Positions 1-8,869 of a stretch of 53,409 nt of DNA are shown here, in pieces. The stretch covers positions 173,987-227,395 of the forward strand of contig NZ_BLAD01000037.1 in the NCBI RefSeq assembly GCF_009687845.1, read 5' to 3'. A program made the position numbers and the translations under genes. Numbering within the stretch: position 1 is the first letter of the stretch; every line of letters starts with the position of its first letter. Source of the DNA: Acrocarpospora corrugata (GTDB lineage Bacteria > Actinomycetota > Actinomycetes > Streptosporangiales > Streptosporangiaceae). The notes below the pieces were generated by a model. The model was not told the origin of the DNA. It searched no databases and saw nothing but the letters and a program-made list of their open reading frames with translations.

Positions 1-383
1 TGCACCACGTCCACGCCGACGACGTCGCCCAAGCCTTCGAACTGGCCATCCAACACCGGGACGCGGCGGCGGGCCAGGACTTCAATATCGTCGCTCCTAC
101 CGCGCTGAACGTTCGCGGCTTCGCGCACCAGGCGGCCGCATGGTTCGGGCAGACCGCGTCGCTGGAACAGGTGACTTGGGAGGAGTTCCGCCACAACACA
201 CCCCCGGAGCACGCGCAGGCGAGCTGGGAGCACCTCTACCGCAGTCATTTCTGCTCCATCGAGAAGGCTACGGCCCTCCTCGGCTACGCACCGAGCCACC
301 AACCGCAGGCCGCCGTCCTGGAGTCCGTCCGCTGGCTGATCCACCACGACGAGCTGAAGGTGGCCGGCCCGCTCATCGCCTGA
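1..383 (+). CDS. NAD-dependent epimerase/dehydratase family protein, C-terminal part
   Basis: Open from the left edge in the frame starting at base 3, so the N-terminal Rossmann part lies outside the window. The visible 126 residues begin HVHADDVAQAFELAI, the motif late in extended SDR sugar-nucleotide epimerases where a conserved His-Val-Asp stretch precedes the substrate-binding lobe. FNIVAP follows, then a C-terminal lobe containing LLGYAPSHQPQAAVLESVRWL, the usual end in which a modified residue is followed by a helix before the stop. Substrate cannot be told without the N-terminus. Nothing gene-like lies between its stop and the next gene (about 117 bases). Confidence 0.75.
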   Translation, partial: HHVHADDVAQAFELAIQHRDAAAGQDFNIVAPTALNVRGFAHQAAAWFGQTASLEQVTWEEFRHNTPPEHAQASWEHLYRSHFCSIEKATALLGYAPSHQPQAAVLESVRWLIHHDELKVAGPLIA

Positions 384-500
384 GATGGCGGAACACCTCT
401 GAGCATCAATCGCCGACATAGACTCGGCAGGAAGATCGCTGGCGGGCGTGCCGCTCATCGGATGGTCGCCGCACAGCCGCCGAATCAGCGCCGTAGGTCG

Positions 501-927
501 TCAGTTGTTGGTGAAGATGGGGCCGAACTGCGTGTCCAAAGACGGCTGGCAGGCGACTGAGAAGTCGTCGACCTGCCGGCAGAAGTCAGCCCTGTGGTCG
601 CCGTTGAAGTCGGCCCATGAGGTCCCCGCCGGCCCAGACGCCGGCGCCGAAGCCGCTGCCGGTGGACAGCAGGCACCTCATGACGTTGAAGATGTCGACC
701 AGGCAGCTGTCGGCGCGGCCGTCGCCGTTGAAGTCCGTCCAGGCGGCGCTGCCCTGGATGTTGTGGAACCCGGGGACGGTGGCGTGCGCGGGTTTGCCGC
801 CGCCGGTGAACATCGTCGCCGAAGCGGCGAGGACGATCGCGAGCGCCCGCCCGACGCGTACGGACAGGTGCCCTCGGCGGCGCGCGGCCGTGGTCGGGCG
901 GTATGACTTCCCGGCATGGAACCTCAT
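501..927 (-). pseudogene. secreted FG-GAP/VCBS-repeat protein, frameshifted
   Basis: An ATG preceded by AGGGGGAA opens a protein with a basic N-terminus and a hydrophobic signal segment (about residues 25-48, ending PAHA). The mature part has the calcium-loop motif DFNGDGRAD. The frame is lost at a run of four C on the + strand (624-627). Removing one base restores a clean continuation, TSWADFNGDHRADFC, with a second calcium loop and an end at ...FGPIFTNN-stop, giving a 141-residue protein. FG-GAP/VCBS repeats normally form beta-propeller blades; two alone are a fragment-sized domain. Function unknown. Either a recently broken gene or a sequencing error in a homopolymer. Confidence 0.6.
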
Positions 928-1147
928 GACGGTTCCCCCTTTTCTTGGCGTTGGTTGGTTTATTCGCGTCCGCGCTGCGGGCAGCGCAATGGAATAGGCG
1001 ACGGATCGTAAGAAGAAATGCCGGCGGAAGACGAAGGCTTGATGTCACCGCTTTCCGGTCCCCGGATGATTGGGTGTCATCGTGAGGTGGAAGGCAAAAG
1101 CCTCGATAGGGTAATTCTGCGTATTTCCTGGGCGGTACGGTCGGGGA

Positions 1148-3940
1148 TCAGGACGGCAGGAAGGGGGTCAGGCGCAGGGCCAGCGCGGTGCGGTTGGGGC
1201 ATCCCATCTTCTGGAGCAGCCGCTCGACGTGCTTGTCGATGGTGCGCGGGGACAGGAACAGATGCTGCGCGATCTCGCGATTGGACAGGCCGCGGATGAC
1301 GAGCCCGGCGACCTCGAGCTCTCTGGCGGTCACCCCCGCCGCCTTGAGATCGAAGGGTACGCCCGCCCGGGGAGCCGCCCTCGTGGCGTGCGCGGCCGAT
1401 GTGCCCGCGCAGGCCTGGGCGAGTGTGCCCAGCGCGGCGGCTTCGAAGAACCCCCGGGCGTGCTGGAGGTAAGGAGCCAGCTCGGGCCAGGCCGGGCCGA
1501 CGTCGGACGCCGCCACATGGCGTACGGTCACCGCCTGAAACCAGGGGGTCGCGGCCAGTGTGCCGAACGCCTCCCGCAGCAGCACGTTCGCGCGGGCCCG
1601 GTTTCCCTGCCGGGCTTCCCGGATGGCGCACGCGGCCAGGGCAGGGCCGCGTGCCGCGGCGTGGGAAAGCCGATCGGGGTCCTGGAGCAGGGTCCGCACC
1701 GTCTCGTGGTAGTCCTCACCGGCCACGACCGACAGGAGGGTCAGCAGCCCCGGCACCGGGCTGTGGTGCGGGTCGGGGATCTGCATGAGGCCGTGGGCGT
1801 GCCGCAGCGCCAGCCGGGCCGCGTCGGAATCGTCCCGGTTGATGGCGGCGACGGCGTAGCAATGCCCCCAGATGAGGCTGGACCACTCGGGATCCGCCTT
1901 CAGCGCCTCGGGGACGTGCCGCAGCAGCTCCTCGACCGCGGAGATGTCGTCGCCCCGGGAGGCGGCGACCGCGGCACGGGCGATGGACGCCGCGTACTCC
2001 AGCGGCCCCATCCGGTGGCGGTGCGCGAGGTCGAGCAATTCGGCGGCGCGGCTCTCGGCGCGGTCGAGCTCGTGCCGGAACAGATGCAGGACCACGAGGT
2101 TGAACTGGGCGACGGTGCCCGCGACCACGGCCCCGATGGCGAAAGCCTGGCCGCGGGCTTGTTCCAGCGCGTCCGGCGTCCCATTGCGCAGCAGGTCGAG
2201 CGTGCCGATCTCGTTCAGTGATCCGGCGATCAGGTCCGGCATGGAACGTCGCTCGGCGAAGGCGAGCGCCCGCGCGAACGCGTCGCGGGCGCGGTCGGCG
2301 TCGTTCGGCCGGCGCGCCCGCCCGAGGATGAGCAGCGCCTCGCCGGCCAGCGGATGTTCGGGGTCGGTGTCGAAGGCCGCCTGCGCCAGCCGTTCCGCTT
2401 CCCGGTGCCGGTCGCGGCCGATGGCGATGTCGGCGCGGATCAGGTCGATCTCCTGGCGGAGGCGGCCCCGCGGGTCGAGACGCCTGGCCTGCGCGGCGTT
2501 CGCGGCGGCCTGCTCCCATCGTTTGGCGCCGAGGTGGGCCCGCGCGACGGCCAGCTGGATCCGGGCGCGCCGCTCGGGTGGCGCGTTGCCGGCCTCCAGC
2601 CGGAGCGCGAGATGCCGGCCCAGTTCGACGGCCTGGTCCAGGCGGCTCACGTGCACCCGGACCAGGCTGCCCCGGGCCCGCCAGGAGGCGAGGACGGCGA
2701 GCGTCTCCTCGTCGATCTGATCGATCGTCTCCGGATCCACGGCCAGCTCGCGTGCCCGGGTCAGCGCGATCTCCGCCGGGGCCGGCGCGCCGCACGCGCG
2801 GGCCCGCCGCGCGAAGGTCAGCAGCACGTACGCGCCGCGGGCCGGCTGGCGCGCCAGCGTGGCCAGCCCGGCCATGCTCTCCGCGATGTCGCCCGACTGC
2901 GCCTCAGCGCTTTCCAGGACGGTCAGCGCGGCTGACGCCAGAAGTTCGCGTTCGCCCGCGGGCAGGGAGGTGAGCACCGCCTCGCGGGTCAGCGTATGGC
3001 GGAACTCGACCGTCCCGTGCCGCTCCACCAGCAGGTACGCGCTGGACAGCCGGGCGACCAGGTCGGCCAGCCGGTTCTCCGGGAAGCCGGAGACCAAGGA
3101 CAGCAGGCTCAGGGCGCTCCGACGGCCGAGCGCGGCCGCCACGGACACCACCCGCCGTTCGTCGGGGCCGAGTGCCGCCAGGCGACGGGTGACCGCCGTG
3201 CCGAACGCCCCCGGAATCACGAGCGCCGGCAGTTCGCCGGCCACCCACACGCCGTCCACCTGGCGCAGCCCGCCCGATGACAGGAGCGTGCCGAGCAGTT
3301 CCTCGACCAGGCGGGGAATCCCGTCCGCGTAGTGGCGGACGTAGTCGCCCACCGCGGCCGGCGCGCCGCCGAGGCACTCGTCGCAAATCCGCGCGATGTC
3401 GGGGCCGGACAGGCGGCCGAGGTCCAATCGGTCGACCGCGTGCCGGGCCGCCAGCCGTTGGACCATGTCCTGGGCAGGGCTCGCCTCCTCGGCGCGCAGG
3501 GCGGCGACGACGAGCACAGGTTCACGCGCGAGGCTGTCGGCGAGATATTCGACGCTGGCGAGGGTCTGCTCGTCCGCCCAGTGGAGATCTTCGAGCACCA
3601 GGATCCCCGGCCCGCCGCGGCCGGCCCGGTCGCGTAACACGCGAAGCACCGTCTCCCCGGCGACGATCGGGCTGAGCAGCGGGTCGAGCGTGCGCCCGGC
3701 CGACGCGGCGCCCGCGCGCTCCACCGCCATCAACGCCTCGGCGAAGGGCCGGTAGGGCACGGGGTGGGAGGCAGGGACGGCCCTGCCGATCAAGGGCTGT
3801 GCGGCGGTGAGAGCCTCTCCGACGAGCCGGGTCTTGCCGATGCCGGCCTCGCCCTCGATCACCAGGACCCGGCCCTCACCCCGTGCCGCCTGAGCGGCCG
3901 CGTCAAGAATCGAGCGCACCTCTTCGTCGCGACCGATCAT
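1148..3940 (-). CDS. LuxR-family regulator of the LAL type (AAA ATPase, TPR-like, C-terminal HTH)
   Basis: A 930-residue protein if it starts at the ATG giving MIGRDEEV, the usual N-terminus for LAL proteins. A GTG at 4051 would add 37 residues of no family likeness. Walker A GEAGIGKT lies at about 30-37 and Walker B LVLEDLHWAD at about 114-123, identifying an STAND/AAA-type NTPase. A long alpha-helical repeat region follows. The last 60 residues form a GerE/LuxR helix-turn-helix (TARELEVAGLVIRGLSNREI, then LFLSPRTIDKHV). LAL proteins are large activators, often of secondary metabolism or sugar use, whose ligand is sensed by the helical region. It diverges from the SGNH hydrolase gene across about 240 bases with an AT-rich patch near 4052-4075, so that gene is a possible target (inference). 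Confidence 0.9.
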   Translation of the reverse strand: MIGRDEEVRSILDAAAQAARGEGRVLVIEGEAGIGKTRLVGEALTAAQPLIGRAVPASHPVPYRPFAEALMAVERAGAASAGRTLDPLLSPIVAGETVLRVLRDRAGRGGPGILVLEDLHWADEQTLASVEYLADSLAREPVLVVAALRAEEASPAQDMVQRLAARHAVDRLDLGRLSGPDIARICDECLGGAPAAVGDYVRHYADGIPRLVEELLGTLLSSGGLRQVDGVWVAGELPALVIPGAFGTAVTRRLAALGPDERRVVSVAAALGRRSALSLLSLVSGFPENRLADLVARLSSAYLLVERHGTVEFRHTLTREAVLTSLPAGERELLASAALTVLESAEAQSGDIAESMAGLATLARQPARGAYVLLTFARRARACGAPAPAEIALTRARELAVDPETIDQIDEETLAVLASWRARGSLVRVHVSRLDQAVELGRHLALRLEAGNAPPERRARIQLAVARAHLGAKRWEQAAANAAQARRLDPRGRLRQEIDLIRADIAIGRDRHREAERLAQAAFDTDPEHPLAGEALLILGRARRPNDADRARDAFARALAFAERRSMPDLIAGSLNEIGTLDLLRNGTPDALEQARGQAFAIGAVVAGTVAQFNLVVLHLFRHELDRAESRAAELLDLAHRHRMGPLEYAASIARAAVAASRGDDISAVEELLRHVPEALKADPEWSSLIWGHCYAVAAINRDDSDAARLALRHAHGLMQIPDPHHSPVPGLLTLLSVVAGEDYHETVRTLLQDPDRLSHAAARGPALAACAIREARQGNRARANVLLREAFGTLAATPWFQAVTVRHVAASDVGPAWPELAPYLQHARGFFEAAALGTLAQACAGTSAAHATRAAPRAGVPFDLKAAGVTARELEVAGLVIRGLSNREIAQHLFLSPRTIDKHVERLLQKMGCPNRTALALRLTPFLPS

Positions 3941-4181
3941 GACAGGACATCGGGGAGTCCTCGCCCACCTGCTGTGCCGCACGTTCGGCCCCCTTCGGAG
4001 GCGTGCCACACCACCAGGTGGAGGGTAACTCCGCCGGGAAGACGCCGCCACATATTACTTTTTACTTTTCCATGATCACGCACCCGGCGAATACGTAGTT
4101 CTGCCCTACCGGCGCCGTCGCCGCCCCGCTCAGGATGAGTCGCGCCACGAAACAACGACCATTCCAGAACGGGGAAAAGAA

Positions 4182-5654
4182 ATGAAGGCAGGAATTCGGG
4201 CACGACGGCTGTTCGCGCTGTCGTTGCTGGCATTACCTCTGACGGGCTGGACACAGCTCGTCCTGAGTCCGTCCGCGTCGGCGGATCCCGTCCGGCGGAC
4301 CACCACCATCGTCTCGATGGGCGATTCGTACGCCGCCGGCGAGGGCTCCCCGGGCCCGGGGCGGACCTGGCAGGACCCGCTCTGCCACCGATCGTCCAAC
4401 TCGGCGCTCAATCTGGGGATAAACGCGTTGCGGGCCGCCAGCCCATTCGCGGATCCGTACGTTCAGCTCAATGTCACCTGCGGCGGCGCGAAAATCGACG
4501 TCACGGACGGTGCCAGCGGAGGAATCCTGTCGCCGCAGCGCAATTTCGCCTCGGACCCGAACGCGGAACGGCCCGCGCAGATCGACCAGGTCGAACAGTG
4601 GTGGAACGACAACCAGCTGGGGATCGACGTCCTGACCATCGGCGCGGGCGGCAACGACGCGGGATTCGAGAACCTGGTGCGGGCGTGTGGCGTCCCGTGG
4701 AATCTCGACAGCTGCGACGGCTTCATGCAGGACGACCTCGACGCCGGCCTGGCGGCCATGCGCGGCCACTGGGCCGAGCTGATCAAGGCCATCCAGGGCG
4801 ACGGGCAGGGTGGTTCCCGGAGACTGCACGCTCCGGTTCGCGACATCTACGTCACGATCTATCCGGACCCGACCTCCAAGCTGGTCAACGGCCAGCGGGC
4901 GTACTGCGACCGGCAGCCCCTCACTGACCCCGTGATGGGTTCGGTGACCGGCCGCGAATCGCAGTGGCTGTCGACGGTGGCCGTCGCCGGCATGAACCAG
5001 GTGGTCCGCGACGTGGTGAACGACGCCAACCACCAGGCCAGGGACGTCTACCCGGCGTGGCACGTCATCGAGCCGCCGGACTGGAGCAACCACGGATGGT
5101 GCGCGGCCCAGCCGTGGACCAACACCTACCTGCGCAGCCAGAGCATCCAGGGTGACGAGTGGGGCACCGCGCATCCGAACCTCGCTGGATACTCGGCGCT
5201 GGGCTCGGAGATCCAGGGCGCGCTGTACTACCTGAACAACGGGGTCAGGGACGCGAGTATCCGGACCACCATCTCCGCCGCGCACAGCAACCTGCCCCTG
5301 CAGATCCTGGCACCGGGCCAGGGCATGCCCGTCATGCAGGGCGGACCGTTGGACTACGAGCAGTTCACCTTCCACGCGAGCGGCACCACCGTGCAGGTCC
5401 GCTCGGAACGAAGCGGCAAGTGCCTGGTGAACGACCCGGCCAGGCCTCCGTTCGAGCCGGGCGCGGGGATCGTGCTCGGGGACTGCGCCAGCCCGTCTTC
5501 CCGCTGGGACGCGCGGCCGGCTCCGTACGGCGCGTGGGTCTTCACCCGCGGATTCCGGATGTGCTGGGACATCTGGCTGGCGACCACGGCCTGGAGCGCG
5601 CCGCTCATCCAGTACCCCTGCCATTTCGCCAACAACCAGAGATGGTGGATCTGA
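4182..5654 (+). CDS. secreted SGNH/GDSL hydrolase with C-terminal ricin-type domain
   Basis: Starts at an ATG 8 bases after GGGGAAAAG. Residues 1-34 form a Sec signal peptide ending SASA. GDSYAAGEG (Ser about 49) is block I with the catalytic serine; a CGGAK stretch follows; IGAGGNDAG is the Asn-bearing block III; GTAHPNLAGY carries the catalytic His of block V. This matches the actinobacterial secreted lipase/esterase-like SGNH group. After about residue 365 comes a beta-trefoil-like tail with SGKCLVN and NQRWWI, typical of ricin B lectin repeats, suggesting carbohydrate targeting. Many paired cysteines fit an extracellular protein. Substrate unknown: ester-linked acyl or acetyl groups on a glycan are plausible given the lectin tail. 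Confidence 0.88.
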   Translation: MKAGIRARRLFALSLLALPLTGWTQLVLSPSASADPVRRTTTIVSMGDSYAAGEGSPGPGRTWQDPLCHRSSNSALNLGINALRAASPFADPYVQLNVTCGGAKIDVTDGASGGILSPQRNFASDPNAERPAQIDQVEQWWNDNQLGIDVLTIGAGGNDAGFENLVRACGVPWNLDSCDGFMQDDLDAGLAAMRGHWAELIKAIQGDGQGGSRRLHAPVRDIYVTIYPDPTSKLVNGQRAYCDRQPLTDPVMGSVTGRESQWLSTVAVAGMNQVVRDVVNDANHQARDVYPAWHVIEPPDWSNHGWCAAQPWTNTYLRSQSIQGDEWGTAHPNLAGYSALGSEIQGALYYLNNGVRDASIRTTISAAHSNLPLQILAPGQGMPVMQGGPLDYEQFTFHASGTTVQVRSERSGKCLVNDPARPPFEPGAGIVLGDCASPSSRWDARPAPYGAWVFTRGFRMCWDIWLATTAWSAPLIQYPCHFANNQRWWI

Positions 5655-5664
5655 CATCGTGTCC

Positions 5665-5700
5665 ATCGCCCGTGTCCCCGCCAGGGGGCGCGGGCGATGC
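5665..5700. terminator. bidirectional hairpin terminator between convergent genes
   Basis: CATCGCCCG ... CGGGCGATG forms a perfect 9-bp outer stem. The inner TGTCCCC/GGGGGCG extends it to about 16 bp with two wobble pairs around a GCCA loop. It lies 10 bases after the hydrolase stop and 18 bases from the permease stop, as expected for a shared terminator. No U-tract, which is normal for actinomycetes. Confidence 0.8.
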
Positions 5701-5718
5701 CTGCTGGACTTGGTCACT

Positions 5719-6366
5719 TCACTCGCGTGCCAGCACCCGGGCCGGCGGCAGTCGCTGGACGAGGATCGCCGGGGCGACTGAGGCGAGGGCCGCCAGCAGT
5801 ACCGCGACCGCCCCGGCCACCAGAGCCCCCACGGCGACGGCGGCTCCGGCGGTCCCGGTGACGGCGAGTGTGACGGCCAGTCCCACGCCCGCGCCGACGA
5901 CGGCGCCGAGCACGCCCACGCCGACGCCTTCGGTCACGATGAGCCGGGCCAGGGCCGTCAACGGCCAGCCGGACGCCTTCAGGGCGGCGAGTTCGCCGTC
6001 GCGTTCACGGACGCCGAGGTAGAGGACGTCGGCCACGGCCAGGGCGGCGAGCGCGAACATCAGACCGATCGCCACGTAGTCGACGGCCCGTGCCTGCAGG
6101 ACGATCGCGTCGCCGAGGAGCGATCCCACGACCCGGCCGCGGAAGCCGTACGTCACGCCGAGCAGGATGGTGAGGGCGACCACCGCGATCGCGAGCGTCG
6201 CCGCGCCGAGCAGGGAACGGCCGGGGGCGTGCTCGCGGTCCCGGTCAGGACCGTGAATCCGGTGGCCGCCACGACGATGCCCAGCAGCAGGACGAGGGCG
6301 CGCCCGGCCCGGTGCCGCAACTGGCCCCACGCGAGCCGGGTCCTCCGATCCGGCCGATCCGGTCCA
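5719..6366 (-). pseudogene. ABC transporter permease (FtsX/MacB-like), collapsed by an internal deletion and frameshifted
   Basis: Two pieces in different frames make up what is left. The N-terminal piece (about 6346-6228) reads [20 protein letters not shown] then [18 protein letters not shown], the start of an actinobacterial FtsX-type permease with its first membrane helix. The C-terminal piece (about 6227-5719) reads [20 protein letters not shown] and continues through further hydrophobic helices and RERDGELAALKASGW, the FtsX C-terminal half, to ...PPARVLARE-stop. The large external domain and intervening helices that should separate them are missing; the join is at 6222-6228, beside a run of five G. 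Another one-base slip near 6345 separates the likely MDRIGRI start from the N-terminal piece. The partner ATPase reads into this region, so the transporter is very probably non-functional. Confidence 0.72.
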
Positions 6367-7051
6367 TGACGTCGTCGGACGGCACGACGGTCTGGTCGGC
6401 GACCACGCGCCCGTCGCGCAGCCGCACCACCCGGTCGCGGGCGGCGGCGACCTCGGGGTTGTGCGTGGCCATGACGAGGGTCATGCCGCGTTCCTCGCGC
6501 AGCCGCAGCATCAGGTCGACGATCTCCTCGCCGGTGGCGGTGTCGAGGTTGCCGGTCGGTTCGTCGGCCAGCAGCAGGGGCGGTTCGGCGACGAGCGCGC
6601 GGGCGATCGCCACCCGCTGCTGCTGGCCGCCCGAGAGCTCGCCCGGCAGGGACTTCTCCCGCCCGGAGAGCCCGACGGCCGCGATGAGGTCCCGGCCCCG
6701 CGCCCTGCGGTCGAAGCCCACCCGGTACGGCAGGACCGGCGCGAGCACGTTGTCGAGCACGCTGAGGGCGGGCAGCAGGTGGAAGCGCTGGAAGACGAAC
6801 CCGACCGTGCGCCGGTGCCGCTCCAGGCCGCGCCGCCGCAGCGTGTCGACGCGCTGCCCGCCCACGTGGACCTCGCCCCCGTCCGGGAAGTCCATCGCGC
6901 CGATGAGGTGCAGCAGCGTTGATTTGCCTGCCCCCGAAGGGCCGGTGAGCGCCACGGTGCCCCCCGCCGCGATCTCCAGGCCGACCCCGTCGAGGGCGAG
7001 CCCCGACGCGTACGCCCGGGTGACCGCCACGAGCCTGATCTCCACACTCAT
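6245..7051 (-). CDS. ABC transporter ATP-binding protein (LolD/MacB type)
   Basis: ATG start gives [10 protein letters not shown]. Walker [10 protein letters not shown] (about 36-44), Q-loop [17 protein letters not shown], signature [15 protein letters not shown], Walker [13 protein letters not shown] and H-loop ATHN are all present, so the NTPase fold is intact. This type works with FtsX/MacB-like permeases, usually in lipid, peptide or antimicrobial efflux. The last 25-30 residues, after about SDDVMDRIG, are abnormal: they read through the start of the permease gene in the wrong frame until a chance stop, which fits the damage seen in the permease. The gene diverges from a padR-type gene 54 bases away, the usual layout of a PadR-controlled ABC pump. 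Confidence 0.85.
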   Translation of the reverse strand: MSVEIRLVAVTRAYASGLALDGVGLEIAAGGTVALTGPSGAGKSTLLHLIGAMDFPDGGEVHVGGQRVDTLRRRGLERHRRTVGFVFQRFHLLPALSVLDNVLAPVLPYRVGFDRRARGRDLIAAVGLSGREKSLPGELSGGQQQRVAIARALVAEPPLLLADEPTGNLDTATGEEIVDLMLRLREERGMTLVMATHNPEVAAARDRVVRLRDGRVVADQTVVPSDDVMDRIGRIGGPGSRGASCGTGPGAPSSCCWASSWRPPDSRS

Positions 7052-7060
7052 GAGCGATAA

Positions 7061-7071
7061 ATTGTCACAAT
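7061..7071. promoter_or_regulatory. palindrome ATTGTCACAAT, possible PadR operator
   Basis: A perfect 5+1+5 inverted repeat in the 54-base gap between the divergent ABC and PadR genes, 9 bases upstream of the ABC start. PadR repressors bind short AT-rich dyads and usually control both themselves and the neighbouring pump. Position and symmetry support an operator; assignment to this PadR is inference. Confidence 0.5.
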
Positions 7072-7105
7072 GTATGGGAAGTGCGGAAGCCCCTAGGATG
7101 ACCGC

Positions 7106-7675
7106 ATGCCGTTGAGCCACGCCGTACTGGCCCTGCTGTCGAGCGGCCCCAGCCACGGGTACGAGTTGAAGGGCCGCTTCGAGGCGGCCATCGGCCCCCA
7201 GTGGGGCGGGCTGAACATCGGGCACCTGTACCAGATCCTAGACCGGCTGGTCCGCGACGGCCACGTGACGAGGGACCACGTCTCCCAGAACGACCGCCCC
7301 GACAAGACGATCTACCGCCTCACCGACACCGGCCTCACCGAACTACGCGACTGGGCGGCCAGCCCCGTGGTGCGCGCCGGAGGCTTCCGCGACGAGCTCT
7401 TCCTCAAGCTGCTGGGCGTCGCCCGGCTCGGCCCCGAGGCGCTGGCCGCGTTCGTCGACCGGCAGCGCACCGCCTACCTGTCCGACCTGGCCGCGCTCAC
7501 CCGGCAGCGCCGGGAACAGCCCGACCCGCTGGTCGCCGTCCTGATCGACGCGGCGATCGCCCACACCAAGGCCGACCTGGAGGTCGTGACGGCAGCCGAG
7601 ACACGACTCGCCGAGCTGGCTGAGCGCTCGGGCCGATCCGGGCTTTCAGTCGGGGAACAGCGGTCAGTGGGCTGA
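7106..7675 (+). CDS. PadR-family transcriptional regulator
   Basis: A 189-residue protein. The N-terminal winged helix (about 1-85) starts [20 protein letters not shown] and contains [17 protein letters not shown] and [10 protein letters not shown], the classic PadR recognition helix and wing. The C-terminal part (about 95-175) is the helical PadR_C dimerisation domain with Leu-rich heptads. PadR proteins are usually repressors lifted by small toxic molecules. The divergent gene is the ATPase of an ABC pump, the natural target; since the pump permease is broken, this regulator may have lost its purpose. Confidence 0.9.
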   Translation: MPLSHAVLALLSSGPSHGYELKGRFEAAIGPQWGGLNIGHLYQILDRLVRDGHVTRDHVSQNDRPDKTIYRLTDTGLTELRDWAASPVVRAGGFRDELFLKLLGVARLGPEALAAFVDRQRTAYLSDLAALTRQRREQPDPLVAVLIDAAIAHTKADLEVVTAAETRLAELAERSGRSGLSVGEQRSVG

Positions 7676-7805
7676 CGAGAGCGTCCCGGCAGCCGGCCAG
7701 AACCCACGCGAATCGTCTTCGGCCGTGGCAGCTCGCTGGGGTTCCTATTGTGGTGTGATTGTCGCACCGTTGCTTTGGGACGGCCTGTCAGCAGCTGGAG
7801 GCGGG

Positions 7806-8866
7806 TTGAAGCGCAGGCGCGAATTGCTGACCGAACTCGCCATATCTCTGGCCAGTGGCGTCATTCTGGCGGTGGGCGCGAGTTTGCTGACGGTGGCGGG
7901 ATTACCGGGGGTCGCGGACGCGATTCCCACCTGGGTGCTGGTGGCGGTGGTGGCTGTCGTGGCGGCGCTCGTGGCCTTTCTGGTCGCGCGCCGGCTCGGT
8001 GGAGGCGGCGCCCAGGCGTTTGTCATGATCTCGGCATTCAGGACACGCTGGCTCGCGGATCTGCTCGCCGATCTGTCCCGGGTTCTCGATCGGCACGGAA
8101 TCGAGCTGGTCGTCAAACTTCCCGAGTACGACCACACCGGCCGGAGCCAGCTTGACTGCCTGGCCTCACTACGCCGTAAGCGACGGTCCTTTGTCGGCGG
8201 TTTCCTGGTCACCGACCATCTCGACCACGTCCAGGACGAGGTCACGGCGGCGTGCCATGCCCTCAGAAAGCCCGTGCTGTTTCTCGACACGTGCCCGTTC
8301 AACGCGGCGGACCTACCGCCCCAGACGGCGTACGTGAATTGTGATGCCGACGAGATAGGCGAGATGGCCGCGCGGTGGCTGGCCCACGAGATGACGGAAC
8401 GCGATATCGCCGATCCCGTGGTACTCGTTGTCGCGGGGGACGCGCAGCCCGGTCGGCAGAACCGTTTCAAAGAGCGATTTCACGAGCTGATGCCGTCCGC
8501 GAAAGTGGACATCAGTCCACATGGGCAGTTCGTGCGTGAGTGGGCCCGGGACATTGTGATGACTCATCTGTCCCGGCGGGGCAGCGCATCGACGCCATCT
8601 TCTGCACCAATGACGAGATGGCGCTCGGCGCGGTCGACGCGGTACAGAAACATTCAGGACCCAGCGATATCGTCATCATCGGAGTCGACGGAATCCCCGA
8701 AGCCCTCGCGACCATCGACACGGGAACGACGCACTTCCGGGCGACCATCGTGCAGAGCACCCGGCGCGCCGCCGAAGTCGCCGTCGACGCCCTGATGCGG
8801 ATGCGGGCCGGAGAGCGCGTCCCGGCCGAACTCACCTTGCCCGCCATCTGGCACCCCATGCGATGA
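7806..8866 (+). pseudogene. membrane-anchored periplasmic-binding-protein-like sugar sensor, frameshifted
   Basis: The best start is a TTG (LKRRRELL) 4 bases after GGAGG; an ATG at 7725 is in frame but has no clear ribosome site. Two membrane helices (about residues 8-32 and 40-60) lead into a type I periplasmic-binding domain of the LacI/ribose-binding class (GIELVVKLPEYDH, then FVGGFLVTDHLD, then VVLVVAGDAQPGRQNR). At GGGG (8578-8581) the frame is lost. Adding one G joins it to RIDAIFCTNDEMALGAVDAV, IIGVDGIPEAL and VAVDALMRMRAGERVP, the rest of the same fold, ending 353 residues from the TTG. The anchor replaces the usual cleavable signal or lipobox, and no permease is nearby, so a sensory role rather than transport is possible. 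Tail-to-tail with the lacI-type gene, 3 bases apart. Confidence 0.65.
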
Positions 8867-8869
8867 GCC

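Noticed and set aside
3941-4181. AT-rich patch near 4052-4075 as the LAL regulator's target site.
   Set aside because: No dyad or repeat of convincing length; only the low GC content stands out.
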